Assembly: GCF_963678635.1 (NCBI RefSeq)
Contig: NC_087070.1
Span: forward strand, 10,202,539-10,266,538
Length of the DNA stretch: 64,000 nt
Direction of reading: 5' to 3'
Origin: Symsagittifera roscoffensis
Lineage: Eukaryota > Xenacoelomorpha > Acoela > Convolutidae
A program made the translations under genes and the position numbers. This document shows positions 1-10,229 of this stretch, in pieces; within the stretch, counting starts at the first letter, position 1; each line of letters opens with the position of its first letter. The notes below the pieces were generated by a model. It saw only the letters and a program-made list of their open reading frames with translations, was not told where the DNA came from and did not search any database.

Positions 1-1189
1 GTCCTTAGCCTTACGCTTAGAGTTAAAGTCTATGACGACGTTCAGAACAAGAATACCTGTTGAAATTAAATTTTTCTCTATATCCTCGTTTCCATTCTGT
101 CTACAGTATACGATTGGACAAATATTTGTATTATACCTTAATAACAAACTGACAACTTGCTCACTACTCAGCTTGCGGTTAACGTTGCTGCGGTGCCTAC
201 TTATTGAGTTGTTAATGGTGTCATGCCAAATTACAAGCTCGTTGCGATGAGACAAGTAGTGATGTAGGTAGTACTATATTGTTTTGTGAGAGTCCCTAGC
301 ATTAAATCTCAAATTAATCCTGAATTTGTAAAGCAAGTATCTTTGCCAGGCTTCTGGGAAGGAGCGGGAAGTTTTCGGAGCGCGTGATCCAAGGAACTAG
401 CTTCTAGAATGAATACCATACATTTAAGGGGTCTATGCGACGGCAACGTTACGCTTGAGTATCAATGGGGTCGGAAAATTAAGTAGTTAATTGAACTCCA
501 ACAGCACACACGGAGTAAAGCTGAGGATGAAAGAATTCAACTTAACCCACTTAATATTACCTTACCTGACCACTTAACATTATTGTCACGCAACGAAGTC
601 AAAAATCGGACGGGCAAAATCGGCTTTGATACACTTGAAAACTGGCTTTCAGTTTCACTAAAAGTGGGTGGGGGATCAGGCAAATTGGTTAAGTTCCAGC
701 AACACACGCGGAACAAACCTGAGGATGAAAAAACTCAATTTTACTTGCCTGTTATTTTGTTACCAGACCACTTAACATAAGGTTGGTGTCATCTCACAGC
801 ACAGTTTCGCAGAATTCTGGGTACGTTTTGAAGATTTTGTGACAATTTTCTACTTTTTTCACAAATTTTTTTGGAAAATTTTGATCAGCGGGTTCGAGTC
901 ATAAACCAATTCAAAAAACATGTCTTGTACCTCTTGTCTATGATCCAATTTCACGGATGAATATTCCGTTCACTCATATTCAAAAAAACTTGGTATCGAA
1001 AAAAAAGTCAATAAGTTTGTCTATGTACCGATTGTAAAAACTTTGAGTATTAAGAAAAACTACCGGGTGCTAGCTTGCGCGAAAAAGTTCAATATGTATC
1101 ACATCGTATGTAAATTTATAGCACGAATGGAGAGTTTCGAAAGTTTTGGAACTTTCTTACACATTTGGAGATTGGGCAGTCACCGGTTT
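1..1189. other. Non-coding sequence with one diverged direct duplication
   Basis: No gene can be supported here. The short open frames lack recognisable domains. Two diverged copies of a ~110-bp segment lie in the same direction at about 469-580 and 666-778. Both contain a run reading roughly AACTCCAACAGCACACACGG / AAGTTCCAGCAACACACGCG, then GAGGATGAAA, and both end in a GACCACTTAAC motif. This looks like an old local duplication of unknown origin. Confidence 0.5.
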
Positions 1190-1680
1190 CTGGTTGTCAG
1201 ATTTTAGGCCAGCCGCAAAGCAATTGTCCAGCAATCTCTTCTCAAACTCACTCAAAACATCTGTAGTTGACCCCCTGTCTAATGATCTGGATAGCTGAGA
1301 AAACCCTCCGTTCCTTCTGTTTAATAGCCTCAGTTGAAATCAGGATACCTGTTTGAAGGCCTCAATAGTTCAGCGTCTTCGCTAACAACTCTGCACCTTT
1401 AGAGTCGCCCGCGCGATGATTCGGGCCTATTTCACTTGCTCTCTCTTCTGAACCAGAAACTTAGCTCTTTCTACCTCTTGTTGAGCTACCTGTTTGACCT
1501 CAACTGCCTGTGTGAAATCTCGGCCAAAACTCAAGTGAGTGAGAGAAATGTCGTCCAACCCAATTCCGAAAGAAGCTGCCCCGAAATGTCTTGGAAAAAG
1601 TCTCACGAACTTTCTTTGAAAAGCGTCGTATCACGATACATTCGGAAGCGTCGTAACGAGCAACTGAAATACTGAATCGA
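1190..1680 (-). pseudogene. PHB1: Prohibitin (PHB1-type) pseudogene, intronless and frameshifted
   Basis: Translating the minus strand gives prohibitin-like sequence spread over several frames. Around 1664-1590 it reads VARYDASE then [10 protein letters not shown]. After a frame change, 1577-1430 reads [19 protein letters not shown] and continues [20 protein letters not shown] to a TAG stop at 1429-1427. In another frame comes GDSKGAELLAKTLN (about 1412-1370), and near 1297-1283 QLSRS. These pieces are in the order of the PHB domain and following coiled coil of mitochondrial prohibitin 1, a ring-forming inner-membrane scaffold. The motif SLTHLSFG fits PHB1 better than PHB2 (known family knowledge). 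Multiple frameshifts and in-frame stops, with no splice sites between blocks, suggest a processed or decayed copy. The N-terminal third was not found. An open frame continues past QLSRS to about 1190 but does not look like prohibitin. Confidence 0.85.
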
Positions 1681-1689
1681 TCACTTGTG

Positions 1690-2099
1690 CAGATTATTCT
1701 CGTGTCGGGGAAACTGCAATCTGCAACAGACGTGTCCAGGAACCTTCAAAAGGGAACTTTCAACAATTGTGTCCCTTGTGGGGCGCCAAAATGTGCGCGC
1801 TCAATCTCCGTAAGTTGGTAAAAACTATGAATTCGAGTGCTGAAATATGAGGAGCATTTATAGGCAAAAACTCTCGGAAACTCAAAGTTCATCATATCTT
1901 CGGTCAAGTATAACATCATACAACTTCATGAAACTGCCCCGAAAACTGTACAAATCGGCGCAAGCTAGCCACAAGAACCGATAATAATGTCCTTGAGACA
2001 AATTGCTCTTTTTGGCGGTCAGCCTTAATCAAGGCTGAACCGAATTAGAACAAAAAACAGTTAAAATAGGATATAACCCCTTTTTTTAGGGTAATAATA
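1690..2099. other. Non-coding, nothing recognised
   Basis: This stretch lies upstream of the prohibitin pseudogene in its own direction. I could not find the missing N-terminal prohibitin region here in any frame, and no gene or clear repeat is visible. Confidence 0.4.
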
Positions 2100-2170
2100 C
2101 ATGGTCAGGTGGGGGACTCGAACGTACGCCAACTGGAAAGTCTGTATAGTCGGCGTTACTGTAGCTTAGA
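2098..2170 (-). other. tRNA-like fragment (possible tRNA-derived repeat)
   Basis: On the minus strand this contains GTTCGAGTCCCC, close to the T-arm/B-box consensus. About 45 bases upstream is an A-box-like AAGCTACAGTAACGCC, and the segment ends in TGACCA. The T-stem does not pair properly and I could not fold a full cloverleaf, so a functional tRNA is unlikely. A tRNA pseudogene or the head of a SINE is the best reading. Confidence 0.3.
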
Positions 2171-2940
2171 GCTTATATTAAGCTTATTAGTAGCTTATAT
2201 GAATTTATTCTCTGTTTTATATGTTTAAACTCTTGTTACATTTGCTCTGCAACACCTTTCATGTCTTCTGCGCTGCTCAAAATTCCTTGTGATTGAAATC
2301 GGATACGCTCATGAACAAAAATCTAAAGTCTGTCAATACTCGGAATTGTTTGAAATTTCTGAGCTCATCTGAGCTAGGCTTTTCAATAGACTAGCTCAGC
2401 TGAAGTTTGCCAAGCCGCATTTGATTTGGACTTGTAAATATCGTTTTTCGCGCAATTGATTGCTTTCGATAGTCAATGGAAAACAACCAATGCACTTGAT
2501 TTCTGTCCTCTGATTATTTCCACTTGTTCGATTGTGGCCCAAACGGTCTTAGTGTCATTTGAGAGACATTTTTGTTATTCGGTAACTCTTTTCTAAAATA
2601 TTCCTTTTTTTGAGTCCTACATGAGGTCCGGCGTTGAGAGCATGTAGACCAAATATGAGTCGTTTTATTTAATCAGCTCTTAATTATGTGGTGACCTGCT
2701 GTAGTTGGGCGATTTAACTTCTAGTCATCGTCACTCGAGCTCGTAATCCCGTGCTCGTCGGGTCGTCTTCGATTCTGTTAGCGTCATAGTTTTTCTGCCG
2801 TAGTGGTTGCTGTTGTTGTCATTTTCAGTCTGATTTTTTATTCCCAGGATTTCAAAACTTACCATTCAATTTGTGTCGTAAGAATTGTGGATAGCGGCTT
2901 GCTCCTTTGAAATAAAAATCGTTTTTAAGAAAAAAAACAA

Positions 2941-3706
2941 CCCAAACCGCCAAACCGCCAAATTTCTCCAGCCGTTCAAATCTTGAGCGGTTTTTGAGCG
3001 GGATCTCTACACGGTTTCCGGCATTGATATAGTAATTAAGCTCTCAGTTTCAAAGCGCCTAAAAACGGATAAACATAAATCACATAAATTTTTGAGCGAC
3101 TTGAATAAATCTTCTACGAAGTTTTTACATACCTTTTGTTACTCATGATTTTATTCAGAAAACAGTGTGTTATGCCAAAATGAAAAGCAATATATGACAA
3201 TTCATCAACAATTGACTTGACTGCAACATCTATCTGAAAATCAGCAGTTAGATAATTGTTTTTTTTTCGAATTTTGTAACTGAACAGAGATCAGGAGCAT
3301 GAATTGCCAATATGTAAAGATTGTGGTCAACAAAATTGCCGATGTAGGAAATTGTAAGATAAGCATTTTCGGTGTGGGGAAATGTAAGATAAGCATATGG
3401 AGGTCAACCCAGGTAGTATTTCAACTGCATAATAGCGTCACATTACCTTTCCAGGCCTTTTTGTTGGTTTTAATCGGTTTCTTTATAAGACCGCTCAAAA
3501 ATCGCTTAAAAATCGCTCAAATCTTGCTTGAAAAACCGTTCAAAAATCACCGCAAAAAATGAGCGGTTTTTGAGCGGTTTTTTAAGCAAGAGTTGAGCGG
3601 TTTGAGCGGTTTTTTCCAAAAACACCGCCAAAACAGCTCAAATCTTGCTGGAAAGCCGCTCAAACCGCCCATATCTTGAGCGGTTTTTGAGCGTGATCTC
3701 GACCCG
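2941..3706. repeat. Region rich in direct and inverted GAGCGGTTTTTGAGCGG repeats
   Basis: The words AAACCGCTCAAA and TTTGAGCGGTTT occur many times in both orientations, concentrated at 2941-3012 and 3486-3706. The two outer blocks share a near-identical string, TCTTGAGCGGTTTTTGAGCG followed by GGATCTC/TGATCTC, about 690 bases apart. This could be the two ends of a small element or a hairpin-forming minisatellite. No coding capacity is seen. Confidence 0.5.
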
Positions 3707-3889
3707 GGAAGTCAGTCTGTTCTTTATTAATGACAGCAGGGAACTTGAACTTGTCTTCAGAGCAAAGCTTGAAAACTCTTTCAGTGCCTGAAAGACACGA
3801 ACACGACTAGTTGGTCGAAACCAGCATGCAGCTTATCCACGATATGTTTTTTTTCTGAGTATTACGTTTGATTTTTGCATGACTCTCGA

Positions 3890-4326
3890 ACCATAAAAAC
3901 AATGCCGGATCAAGTAGCAATTGTAATCTGCATTAAGCCCTTCTCTGTGTCTTCTCAGCTGTCCCAGCCAGCCTGTCAGACTTGTTGCACCGAAAACCGC
4001 GATAGAAACGTGATTGAATCCTAAGAAAGATTGACGTTTATGTGATCAGTAATAAAATGATCAGATTCCTGGAGATTATTGTATAATTTTGTTCTGCGGC
4101 ATTCCGGTCTCTCATTACTAGGACACGACGTTTCTCTCCAGTACAGCAAGGTTTGAGCCTTAGAGGGCAACATACTTTCTGAAAAACTAAATATCAGCAG
4201 CATTTCTTGCGCGTGTTGAGATATAAGATACCATAAAAACAATGCCGGATCGAAGAGCAATTGTAATATGCATTAACCGGTTCTCTGTGTCTTTTCAGCT
4301 GTCCCAGCCAGCCTGTCAGACTTGTT
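3890..4326. repeat. 97-bp direct repeat pair (3890-3986 and 4230-4326)
   Basis: Two copies of a 97-bp segment, 340 bases apart, begin ACCATAAAAACAATGCCGGAT and end CCTGTCAGACTTGTT. By eye they differ at only a few positions. The second copy runs straight into the 30-bp tandem repeat at 4340. The space between them has no recognisable gene. Confidence 0.8.
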
Positions 4327-4339
4327 TTCAGAATTTGTG

Positions 4340-4549
4340 GACCAACGAAATCCAGATTCAGACCGTGTGGATCAAAGAAGTCCGGAATCAGACCATATGG
4401 ACCGACAGAGTCCGGATTCAGACCGTGTGATCCAAACAAATCCACATTCAGACTGCGCGGACCGAAGGATTCTGGCTATGGACCGTGTCGACCAAATGAA
4501 TCCTTGTGCAGACAGTGTGGACTGAAGAAGTCAGGATTAAGACGTATGG
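4340..4549. repeat. 30-bp tandem repeat, about seven units
   Basis: Units of 30 bases follow the pattern GACCAACGAAATCCAGATTCAGACC.. with conserved TCCGGATTCAGACC and GTGTGGA. The last units are diverged. Because 30 is a multiple of three, one frame reads as a decapeptide repeat of the type DQRSPESDHM. There is no start context, signal or conserved neighbour to suggest that it is translated. Confidence 0.7.
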
Positions 4550-4783
4550 ACAGGAAAACCGTATGGACGGTTTTGGAGCTCGTGGACTAAAAAATTTCGG
4601 CACAAAACCGTTTGAACATTTTCATCCATTTTAAGTTCGAGGGGTTCAACTGAAATTGGGTGCACGAAAAATCTCTTCCGATCATGTGTCGCAACAGAAA
4701 ACGAGAATAAGTTGCTGGAGGTCAGGACACGGATTCTAAAATATGGAACCAACAAAAGTCTGGGTTTTATGTAGGTATAGAGT

Positions 4784-5037
4784 TATGTATGTATGTATGT
4801 ATGTATGTATGTATGTATGTATGTATGTATGTATGTATGTATGTATGTATGTATGTATGTATGTATGTATGTATGTATGTATGTATGTATGTATGTATGT
4901 ATGTATGTATGTATGTATGTATGTATGTATGTATGTATGTATGTATGTATGTATGTATGTATGTATGTATGTATGTATGTATGTATGTATGTATGTATGT
5001 ATGTATGTATGTATGTATGTATGTATGTATGTATGTA
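4784..5037. repeat. GTAT tetranucleotide microsatellite, about 63 units
   Basis: An uninterrupted run of GTAT (TATG) repeats covers about 254 bases and degenerates up to about 5075. Three overlapping forward frames stay open only because the unit is stop-free, giving MYVC-type repeats. These are not genes. Confidence 0.95.
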
Positions 5038-5540
5038 TTTATGTATATGTATGTAACTTAGTATGTATGTAAGTAATGCTGTTGTCTCACACTGATTGCT
5101 GTTGTTTCATAAAAATCACAGAAAAAATGAAACACTAAAGCATTTTGATTGTGAAATAAACGACTTTGAAATTCAGCTTTTTGGGCTTTTAAATGAAAAC
5201 ACAAACGAAACAACTGTAGCGTCTTCACACCATGTTTGTTCGAAACTCTTACCAGTTCAACGAAAAAATAAACAATGCGGAGTGTCTTTAATAAAGCTTT
5301 TTGAACAAGACTGACTATTACTCTATCCAGTATACATTTCATTTTTGTTTCTTTTCTTTGCTATAAATCTGTGACAGAGCTGAGCTTAAAATTTGCTTAA
5401 TTTATCTGTTATTTATTCTTCCTTGATATGAGTTAAAGCGAAAAAATCAAATTAGAAACTGCTTGATATTTCAGTTGAGGGTAGTTTGTTTGGGTTGATC
5501 TGTAAGTTCATGCGAGTTTTTCAGTATCAATTCGAGGTTT

Positions 5541-6472
5541 TTGCAGACTTATGTTCAGACTTACTACACTAGTGTTCAAACTTTGCAAACTTATGCTCAG
5601 ACTCTGCAGACTTCTATTCTGACTTTTCAGACTCATGTTTTGACTTTGCAGACTTTGTACTGCATGGCAACTATAAATTTTTGGTCCCCACGCGAATCTG
5701 GTTCAGACTTAACAGACTTAGGTTCAGACTTTGCAGACTTACTTTCAGACTTTGCAGACTTTTTGTTCAGACTTTGCAGGCTTATTTTCAGCCTTTGTAG
5801 GCTGATGTTTAGAATTGCGGACTTATGTTTAAATTTTGCGGACTTTGACCTGCGTGACGACTATGAATTTTTGATCCCCACGCGGGTCGATTCAGACATT
5901 GCAGACTTTTTGTTAGACTTTGCAGACATATGTTCAGACTTTGCCGACTTATGTTTAGACTTTGCAGACTTATGTTCAGACTTTGCAGGCTTTTGTTCAG
6001 ACTTTGCAGACTTATGTTTAGACTTTGTAGACTTTAACCTGCGTGGCGACTATGAATTTCGGGTCCCCCACGCGGATCGATTCAAATTTGCAGACTCTAT
6101 GTTTAGATTTTGCAGCATTATGTTCAGACTTTGCCGACTTATGTTTAGACTTTGCAGACTTACATTCAGACTTTACACACTTTATATTCAGACTTTGCAA
6201 GCTTGTTTTCAGCCTTTGCAGACTTATGTTCAGACTTTGCAGGCTTATGTTTAGACTTTGCAGACTTTGACCTACGTGGCCACTTTAGTTTTTCGGTCCC
6301 CTCGCGGATCGGTTCAAACTTTGTAAATATTATGCTCAGACTTTGCAGACTTATATTCAGTCATTGCACACTTATGTATAGACTTTGCAGACTTATGTTT
6401 AGACTTTGCAGATTGAGGTCAGACTTTGCAGACTTATAATGAGATTTTGCATACTTTGACCTGCATGGCGAC
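5541..6472. repeat. 21-bp satellite array, left segment
   Basis: The sequence is made of 21-bp units close to TTCAGACTTTGCAGACTTATG. A ~50-bp spacer of the type CTGCGTGGCGACTATGAATT...CCCCACGCGGATCGATTCA appears at intervals. The spacer carries GCGTGG and CCACGC about 20 bases apart, so it can fold as a hairpin. The segment is cut at 6472 by the BEL/Pao insertion and resumes at 10230 in register. All three forward frames are open over hundreds of bases because the unit is a multiple of three and stop-free, so the open frames are not evidence of genes. Confidence 0.9.
6468..6472. repeat. Target site duplication GCGAC (left copy)
   Basis: GCGAC immediately precedes the 5' LTR and is repeated immediately after the 3' LTR at 10230-10234. 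It lies in the array spacer, next to its GCGTGG hairpin arm. Five bases is the normal target duplication size for BEL/Pao elements. Confidence 0.95.
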
Positions 6473-7061
6473 TGTTGCTTGCAGCAAGCAACGTAATCAA
6501 GTGAAAAACAAAATGGAAATTATTAACCGCCAAAAAACTGATTTAAACCAACAAAGATTGTTTCAAATGTTTGATTTAATCTACGCGGGATTAATCCCCT
6601 TTTTATGTAATGTAATTTTATATCGAATTATCCAAATTTTCAAAACAGCTTGTAAAATTGATCAACATTAAGAAGCAGCAGTTGGGTGAGCCTTGTGACT
6701 CTGGTTTAGACAGATAGAGACTGGATCAAGGCTCATTGCACAAACTCAACGAGTAAAAAAATTGCGAATATTGCAATACAACGTTTCAGAGTTCTTGTAT
6801 TGTAATGCTAGCATTGAATACTCGCTGCAGGCACACGCCAAAAACCCATTGAAGTTATATTGACATTTGCAAGACTTTTCTTCTTAAATAAAAGATGTTC
6901 AACTTCATTGTCTTGGTATACACAATGAAGCAGGTATAAGCTGTTCCCCTCCCTCTGATATACAATCATATCTTCGTTGAATCAAAGTTAAAGTAAAATA
7001 TCAGCTACGTCAAGCTGAGTTGGTCCGCTATTGAAAAGTTTTAGGCTTCGGCGAGAAACCA
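6473..7061 (+). repeat. 5' LTR of the BEL/Pao element
   Basis: This 589-bp repeat runs TG...CA and is nearly identical to 9641-10229. The first 20 bases contain the inverted word TTGCTTGC/GCAAGCAA. An AATAAA polyadenylation motif lies at 6887-6892 and again at the matching place in the other LTR. The bases after the LTR begin TTGATCCGCG rather than the usual TGG, so I cannot name the priming tRNA. Confidence 0.95.
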
Positions 7062-7134
7062 TTGATCCGCGTCGACCCGGACACAACGAACCAAGAACTA
7101 CTAACCATTAACCAATAACCACGAACCACGAACT

Positions 7135-9609
7135 ATGAGTGATACCAACGACCAGTACGATCTACGAAGCTTCGCGAACGAGCAAGGCGATGTACGATCA
7201 GTTGCAAACGAGCAACCAGGTCAGAGCAATGCGAACGAGCAGAGCGATCAACCAGCTGTTGTGAGCGCGCAACATGGACAAAACGATCAGTCAGGACGAA
7301 CATACCTGAAGCTGGTTCACTCCAGAAGTGGTCACAAGACATGCATTTCTAAGCATAGGCATCGAATAAACTCAATCCGATCGGTCAATCCAGTGACTGA
7401 TCTTGCTGGCTTGCGAATTTCTCTTGCTGTCATAAGAGAGACCCTCACATCGATCAGTGAAAAGGATCGATTGATAGAGGACGTTGTACCAGACGAACGT
7501 CTGCAAGCCGAGCTTGAAACGGCTTGTGAGTTCAGAGCGGAGGTACGAGAATTCATTCAGCAGACGAATGATTTCTTGGAAGATCAGCAAGCGTCTTCCA
7601 GAGGATCGACAGGAGAAGCGAACGGGCTTCATACAATGTTCTCACCAAGATCAAGTCAGATCAAATTGCCAAAGATAGATCTTCCTTCCTTCAGTGGGAA
7701 GTATACAGAGTGGACGAGCTTCATCGATCAGTTCGATTCTGCTGTACATGGAAATCCAAACCTCCAAAATGCTGAGAAGTTGAACTACCTCAAGTCTTCA
7801 CTTCGAGGAGAAGCAAACGATCTGATCAAGAATGTAGCAGTAACAGACGTGAACTACGAGCTCGCAAGGAGGACTCTAATGGACCGATTCGACAACAAGA
7901 GGTTCATTGTAAGCATGCATCTCAGTGCTGTGTTACACTACCCGACTTTGAAAACCGAAGATGGAACAAGCCTCAGGAAGCTTTTGGAGTGTTTGCGCGA
8001 AAATGTGGCTGCATTAGAAGTGCAAGGCTGTAATACTGAAGACTGGGATCCAATACTGGTTCATGTAATTGAGCAGAAACTGGATCCGGAAAGCCAAAAG
8101 CAATGGCAGCTTCACAACCCAGGAAGAGAGCTCCAGAAACTAAACGAGCTTGACGATTTCATTAGTGCGCGAGCGAGGGCACTAGAAGCAGTGAAGTCAT
8201 CAATCACTTTACAGAAACCAACGACTCGAATTGAAGCACATTCTGATTTCCAAAGTAAAATCGACCGAAGGCAATCGTATGGAGCAACAACTGTGGACGA
8301 GCAATGTGTGTTTTGTGGAGCACTTCATAGTGTAACTGCATGTAACGAGTTCAAGAAGTTGATAGTACATACACGGAAAGACGAAGTGACTTCCAAACGA
8401 CTATGCTTTAATTGTTTGCGCCCAGGGCATTTGGTAACGAAATGCCCAAGCACGCACAATTGTAAACTGTGTGGAAAAAGACACCATTCTCTTCTTCACG
8501 TGGACAATCAGCACAGGGAACAACAGAATACAACTGAGAGAAATACTGTAAACGATTGTCATACCAGTGGAAACAACCTGTGTACTGCCATTAGTGCTAA
8601 GGAACCTGACAAAACGGCCCTACTTGGAACTTGCAGGATACCGCTGTTCAACCATCACAGACAGGAAATCATTTGCCGTGCCTTGATAGACAATGGATCA
8701 CAGTTGAACTTCGTCAGTGAAAGCTTCGTACGACGGAATGGATTGCCTCGTAAATCAGTCAACCAAACAGTGAAACCAGTTGGAACAGCACCCCCATTGG
8801 AGACGAGAGGTCTTGCTCCGATAACTTTGTCATTGCCTGGAGAAGACACACTACGAGCAGATTTCTTCATCATGCCCCAAGTCACATCAGATTTACCAGC
8901 AGACGATGTGGATGTACGCAAGCATAACCTTCCATCTCGATATGAACTGGCGGATCCAGATTTCGACAAAAGAGGACGGATTGATCTTCTATGTGGTGTT
9001 GAATTGGCAAACGAGCTCACCACTGGTAAACGGATACGAGAAGGATCTCTCAGCTTGGATGAATCAATTTTTGGCTGGATTGTGAGTGGATCAGTACAGT
9101 TTTTAAGCAGGCGCAATGATGATAGAGTTTTGCAAGCAAACTTCGTCAGTCAGGTGTCTGATCTGGACATAAACCGATTGTGGACAGTTGATGACTTGCC
9201 TTCGAACCGAAGCCCTCGATCAAACGAAGAAGAGTTTGTTGAGGATCACTACGACAAAACAACTGTAACTGAGTCAGATGGTTGCTACTGTGTTATTTTG
9301 CCTTTCGAGACAAACGTTGGAACATTCGACGAGTGCAGAGCAAATGCACCCAAACCATTCTTCAGTCTGGAACGCAAACCTAAGCAGGATGTGGTTTTAT
9401 ACACTCAGTATCGAGACTTCATCAAAGAGTTCCGAGACATGGGTCACCTAGAAGAACTCATTGAAGTTTTTTGGAAGCGATGGAGCAAGGAGTACTTGTC
9501 TTCTCTGCAGCCTCGAAAGGAGTGGAATTCAAAACAACGACTTCAATACCGCAAGGGGTCGCTGCGTCCGGCCTTGCACAAAACTAAGCAAATTCACAGT
9601 CAGTGTTGA
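7135..9609 (+). CDS. BEL/Pao gag-protease polyprotein fused to post-integrase domain (824 aa)
   Basis: The first ATG after the 5' LTR opens an 824-codon frame without stops. Residues about 178-330 form the BEL/Pao gag-like domain (DUF1759 type), starting LPKIDLPSFSGKYTEW. Cysteine/histidine clusters follow: CVFCGALH (from residue 391) and a CCHC knuckle CFNCLRPGHLVTKC (424-437), then CKLCGKRHH, expected to bind RNA. Residues about 500-660 form the Pao aspartic protease domain (DUF1758 type) with LIDNGSQLNFV. The catalytic aspartate would be D519, in the form DNGS where DSG/DTG is more usual. The frame then reaches what is normally the start of reverse transcriptase (GHLEELIE, ending at residue 777). 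From residue 778 it jumps to VFWKRWSKEYL, typical of the domain after integrase. Polymerase and integrase are thus lost, apparently in frame. A shorter second deletion near residue 805 seems likely. Confidence 0.9.
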   Translation: MSDTNDQYDLRSFANEQGDVRSVANEQPGQSNANEQSDQPAVVSAQHGQNDQSGRTYLKLVHSRSGHKTCISKHRHRINSIRSVNPVTDLAGLRISLAVIRETLTSISEKDRLIEDVVPDERLQAELETACEFRAEVREFIQQTNDFLEDQQASSRGSTGEANGLHTMFSPRSSQIKLPKIDLPSFSGKYTEWTSFIDQFDSAVHGNPNLQNAEKLNYLKSSLRGEANDLIKNVAVTDVNYELARRTLMDRFDNKRFIVSMHLSAVLHYPTLKTEDGTSLRKLLECLRENVAALEVQGCNTEDWDPILVHVIEQKLDPESQKQWQLHNPGRELQKLNELDDFISARARALEAVKSSITLQKPTTRIEAHSDFQSKIDRRQSYGATTVDEQCVFCGALHSVTACNEFKKLIVHTRKDEVTSKRLCFNCLRPGHLVTKCPSTHNCKLCGKRHHSLLHVDNQHREQQNTTERNTVNDCHTSGNNLCTAISAKEPDKTALLGTCRIPLFNHHRQEIICRALIDNGSQLNFVSESFVRRNGLPRKSVNQTVKPVGTAPPLETRGLAPITLSLPGEDTLRADFFIMPQVTSDLPADDVDVRKHNLPSRYELADPDFDKRGRIDLLCGVELANELTTGKRIREGSLSLDESIFGWIVSGSVQFLSRRNDDRVLQANFVSQVSDLDINRLWTVDDLPSNRSPRSNEEEFVEDHYDKTTVTESDGCYCVILPFETNVGTFDECRANAPKPFFSLERKPKQDVVLYTQYRDFIKEFRDMGHLEELIEVFWKRWSKEYLSSLQPRKEWNSKQRLQYRKGSLRPALHKTKQIHSQC

Positions 9610-9640
9610 ATGAACTTGGCTCATTCAAGGTGGGCGGCAA

Positions 9641-10229
9641 TGTTGCTTGCAGCAAGCAACGTAATCAAGTGAAAAACAAAATGGAAATTATTAACCGCCA
9701 AAAAACTGATTTAAACCAACAAAGATTGTTTCAAATGTTTGATTTAATCTACGCGGGATTAATCCCCTTTTTATGTAATGTAATTTTATATCGAATTATC
9801 CAAATTTTCAAAACAGCTTGTAAAATTGATCAACATTAAGAAGCAGCAGTTGGGTGAGCCTTGTGACTCTGGTTTAGACAGATAGAGACTGGATCAAGGC
9901 TCATTGCACAAACTCAACGAGTAAAAAAATTGCGAATATTGCAATACAACGTTTCAGAGTTCTTGTATTGTAATGCTAGCATTGAATACTCGCTGCAGGC
10001 ACACGCCAAAAACCCATTGAAGTTATATTGACATTTGCAAGACTTTTCTTCTTAAATAAAAGATGTTCAACTTCATTGTCTTGGTATACACAATGAAGCA
10101 GGTATAAGCTGTTCCCCTCCCTCTGATATACAATCATATCTTCGTTGAATCAAAGTTAAAGTAAAATCTCAGCTACGTCAAGCTGAGTTGGTCCGCTATT
10201 GAAAAGTTTTAGGCTTCGGCGAGAAACCA
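9641..10229 (+). repeat. 3' LTR of the BEL/Pao element
   Basis: This 589-bp copy matches the 5' LTR except for one base seen by eye (C at 10168 against A at 7000). It is preceded by GGTGGGCGGCAA, a likely polypurine tract, and followed directly by the target duplication GCGAC at 10230-10234. Confidence 0.95.

Larger units (their letters stand above)
6473..10229 (+). mobile_element. Young BEL/Pao LTR retrotransposon with internal deletion of pol
   Basis: The element is bounded by two 589-bp LTRs that start TGTTGC and end ACCA. It is flanked by the direct repeat GCGAC and inserted in the 21-bp satellite. Between the LTRs lies one long open frame with BEL/Pao gag and aspartic protease, joined directly to the domain that normally follows integrase. 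Intact elements of this family have several more kilobases encoding reverse transcriptase, RNase H and integrase, which are absent here. The LTRs differ by eye at a single position (A at 7000, C at 10168), so the insertion is recent. It cannot move by itself and would depend on a full-length relative. A G/A-rich tract (about 9628-9640) before the 3' LTR is a plausible polypurine tract. The primer-binding site after 7061 is not canonical. Confidence 0.93.

Noticed and set aside
1436..1675. 79-codon plus-strand frame
   Set aside because: It is the antisense of the prohibitin pseudogene.
4743..5072. Three overlapping open frames of MYVC repeats
   Set aside because: They are a by-product of the GTAT microsatellite, which has no stop in these frames.
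7062..7085. Primer-binding site after the 5' LTR
   Set aside because: The sequence does not start with TGG and I could not match a tRNA 3' end with confidence.
8655..9116. 153-codon minus-strand frame inside the retrotransposon
   Set aside because: It is a shadow of the protease-coding region, with no recognisable domain.
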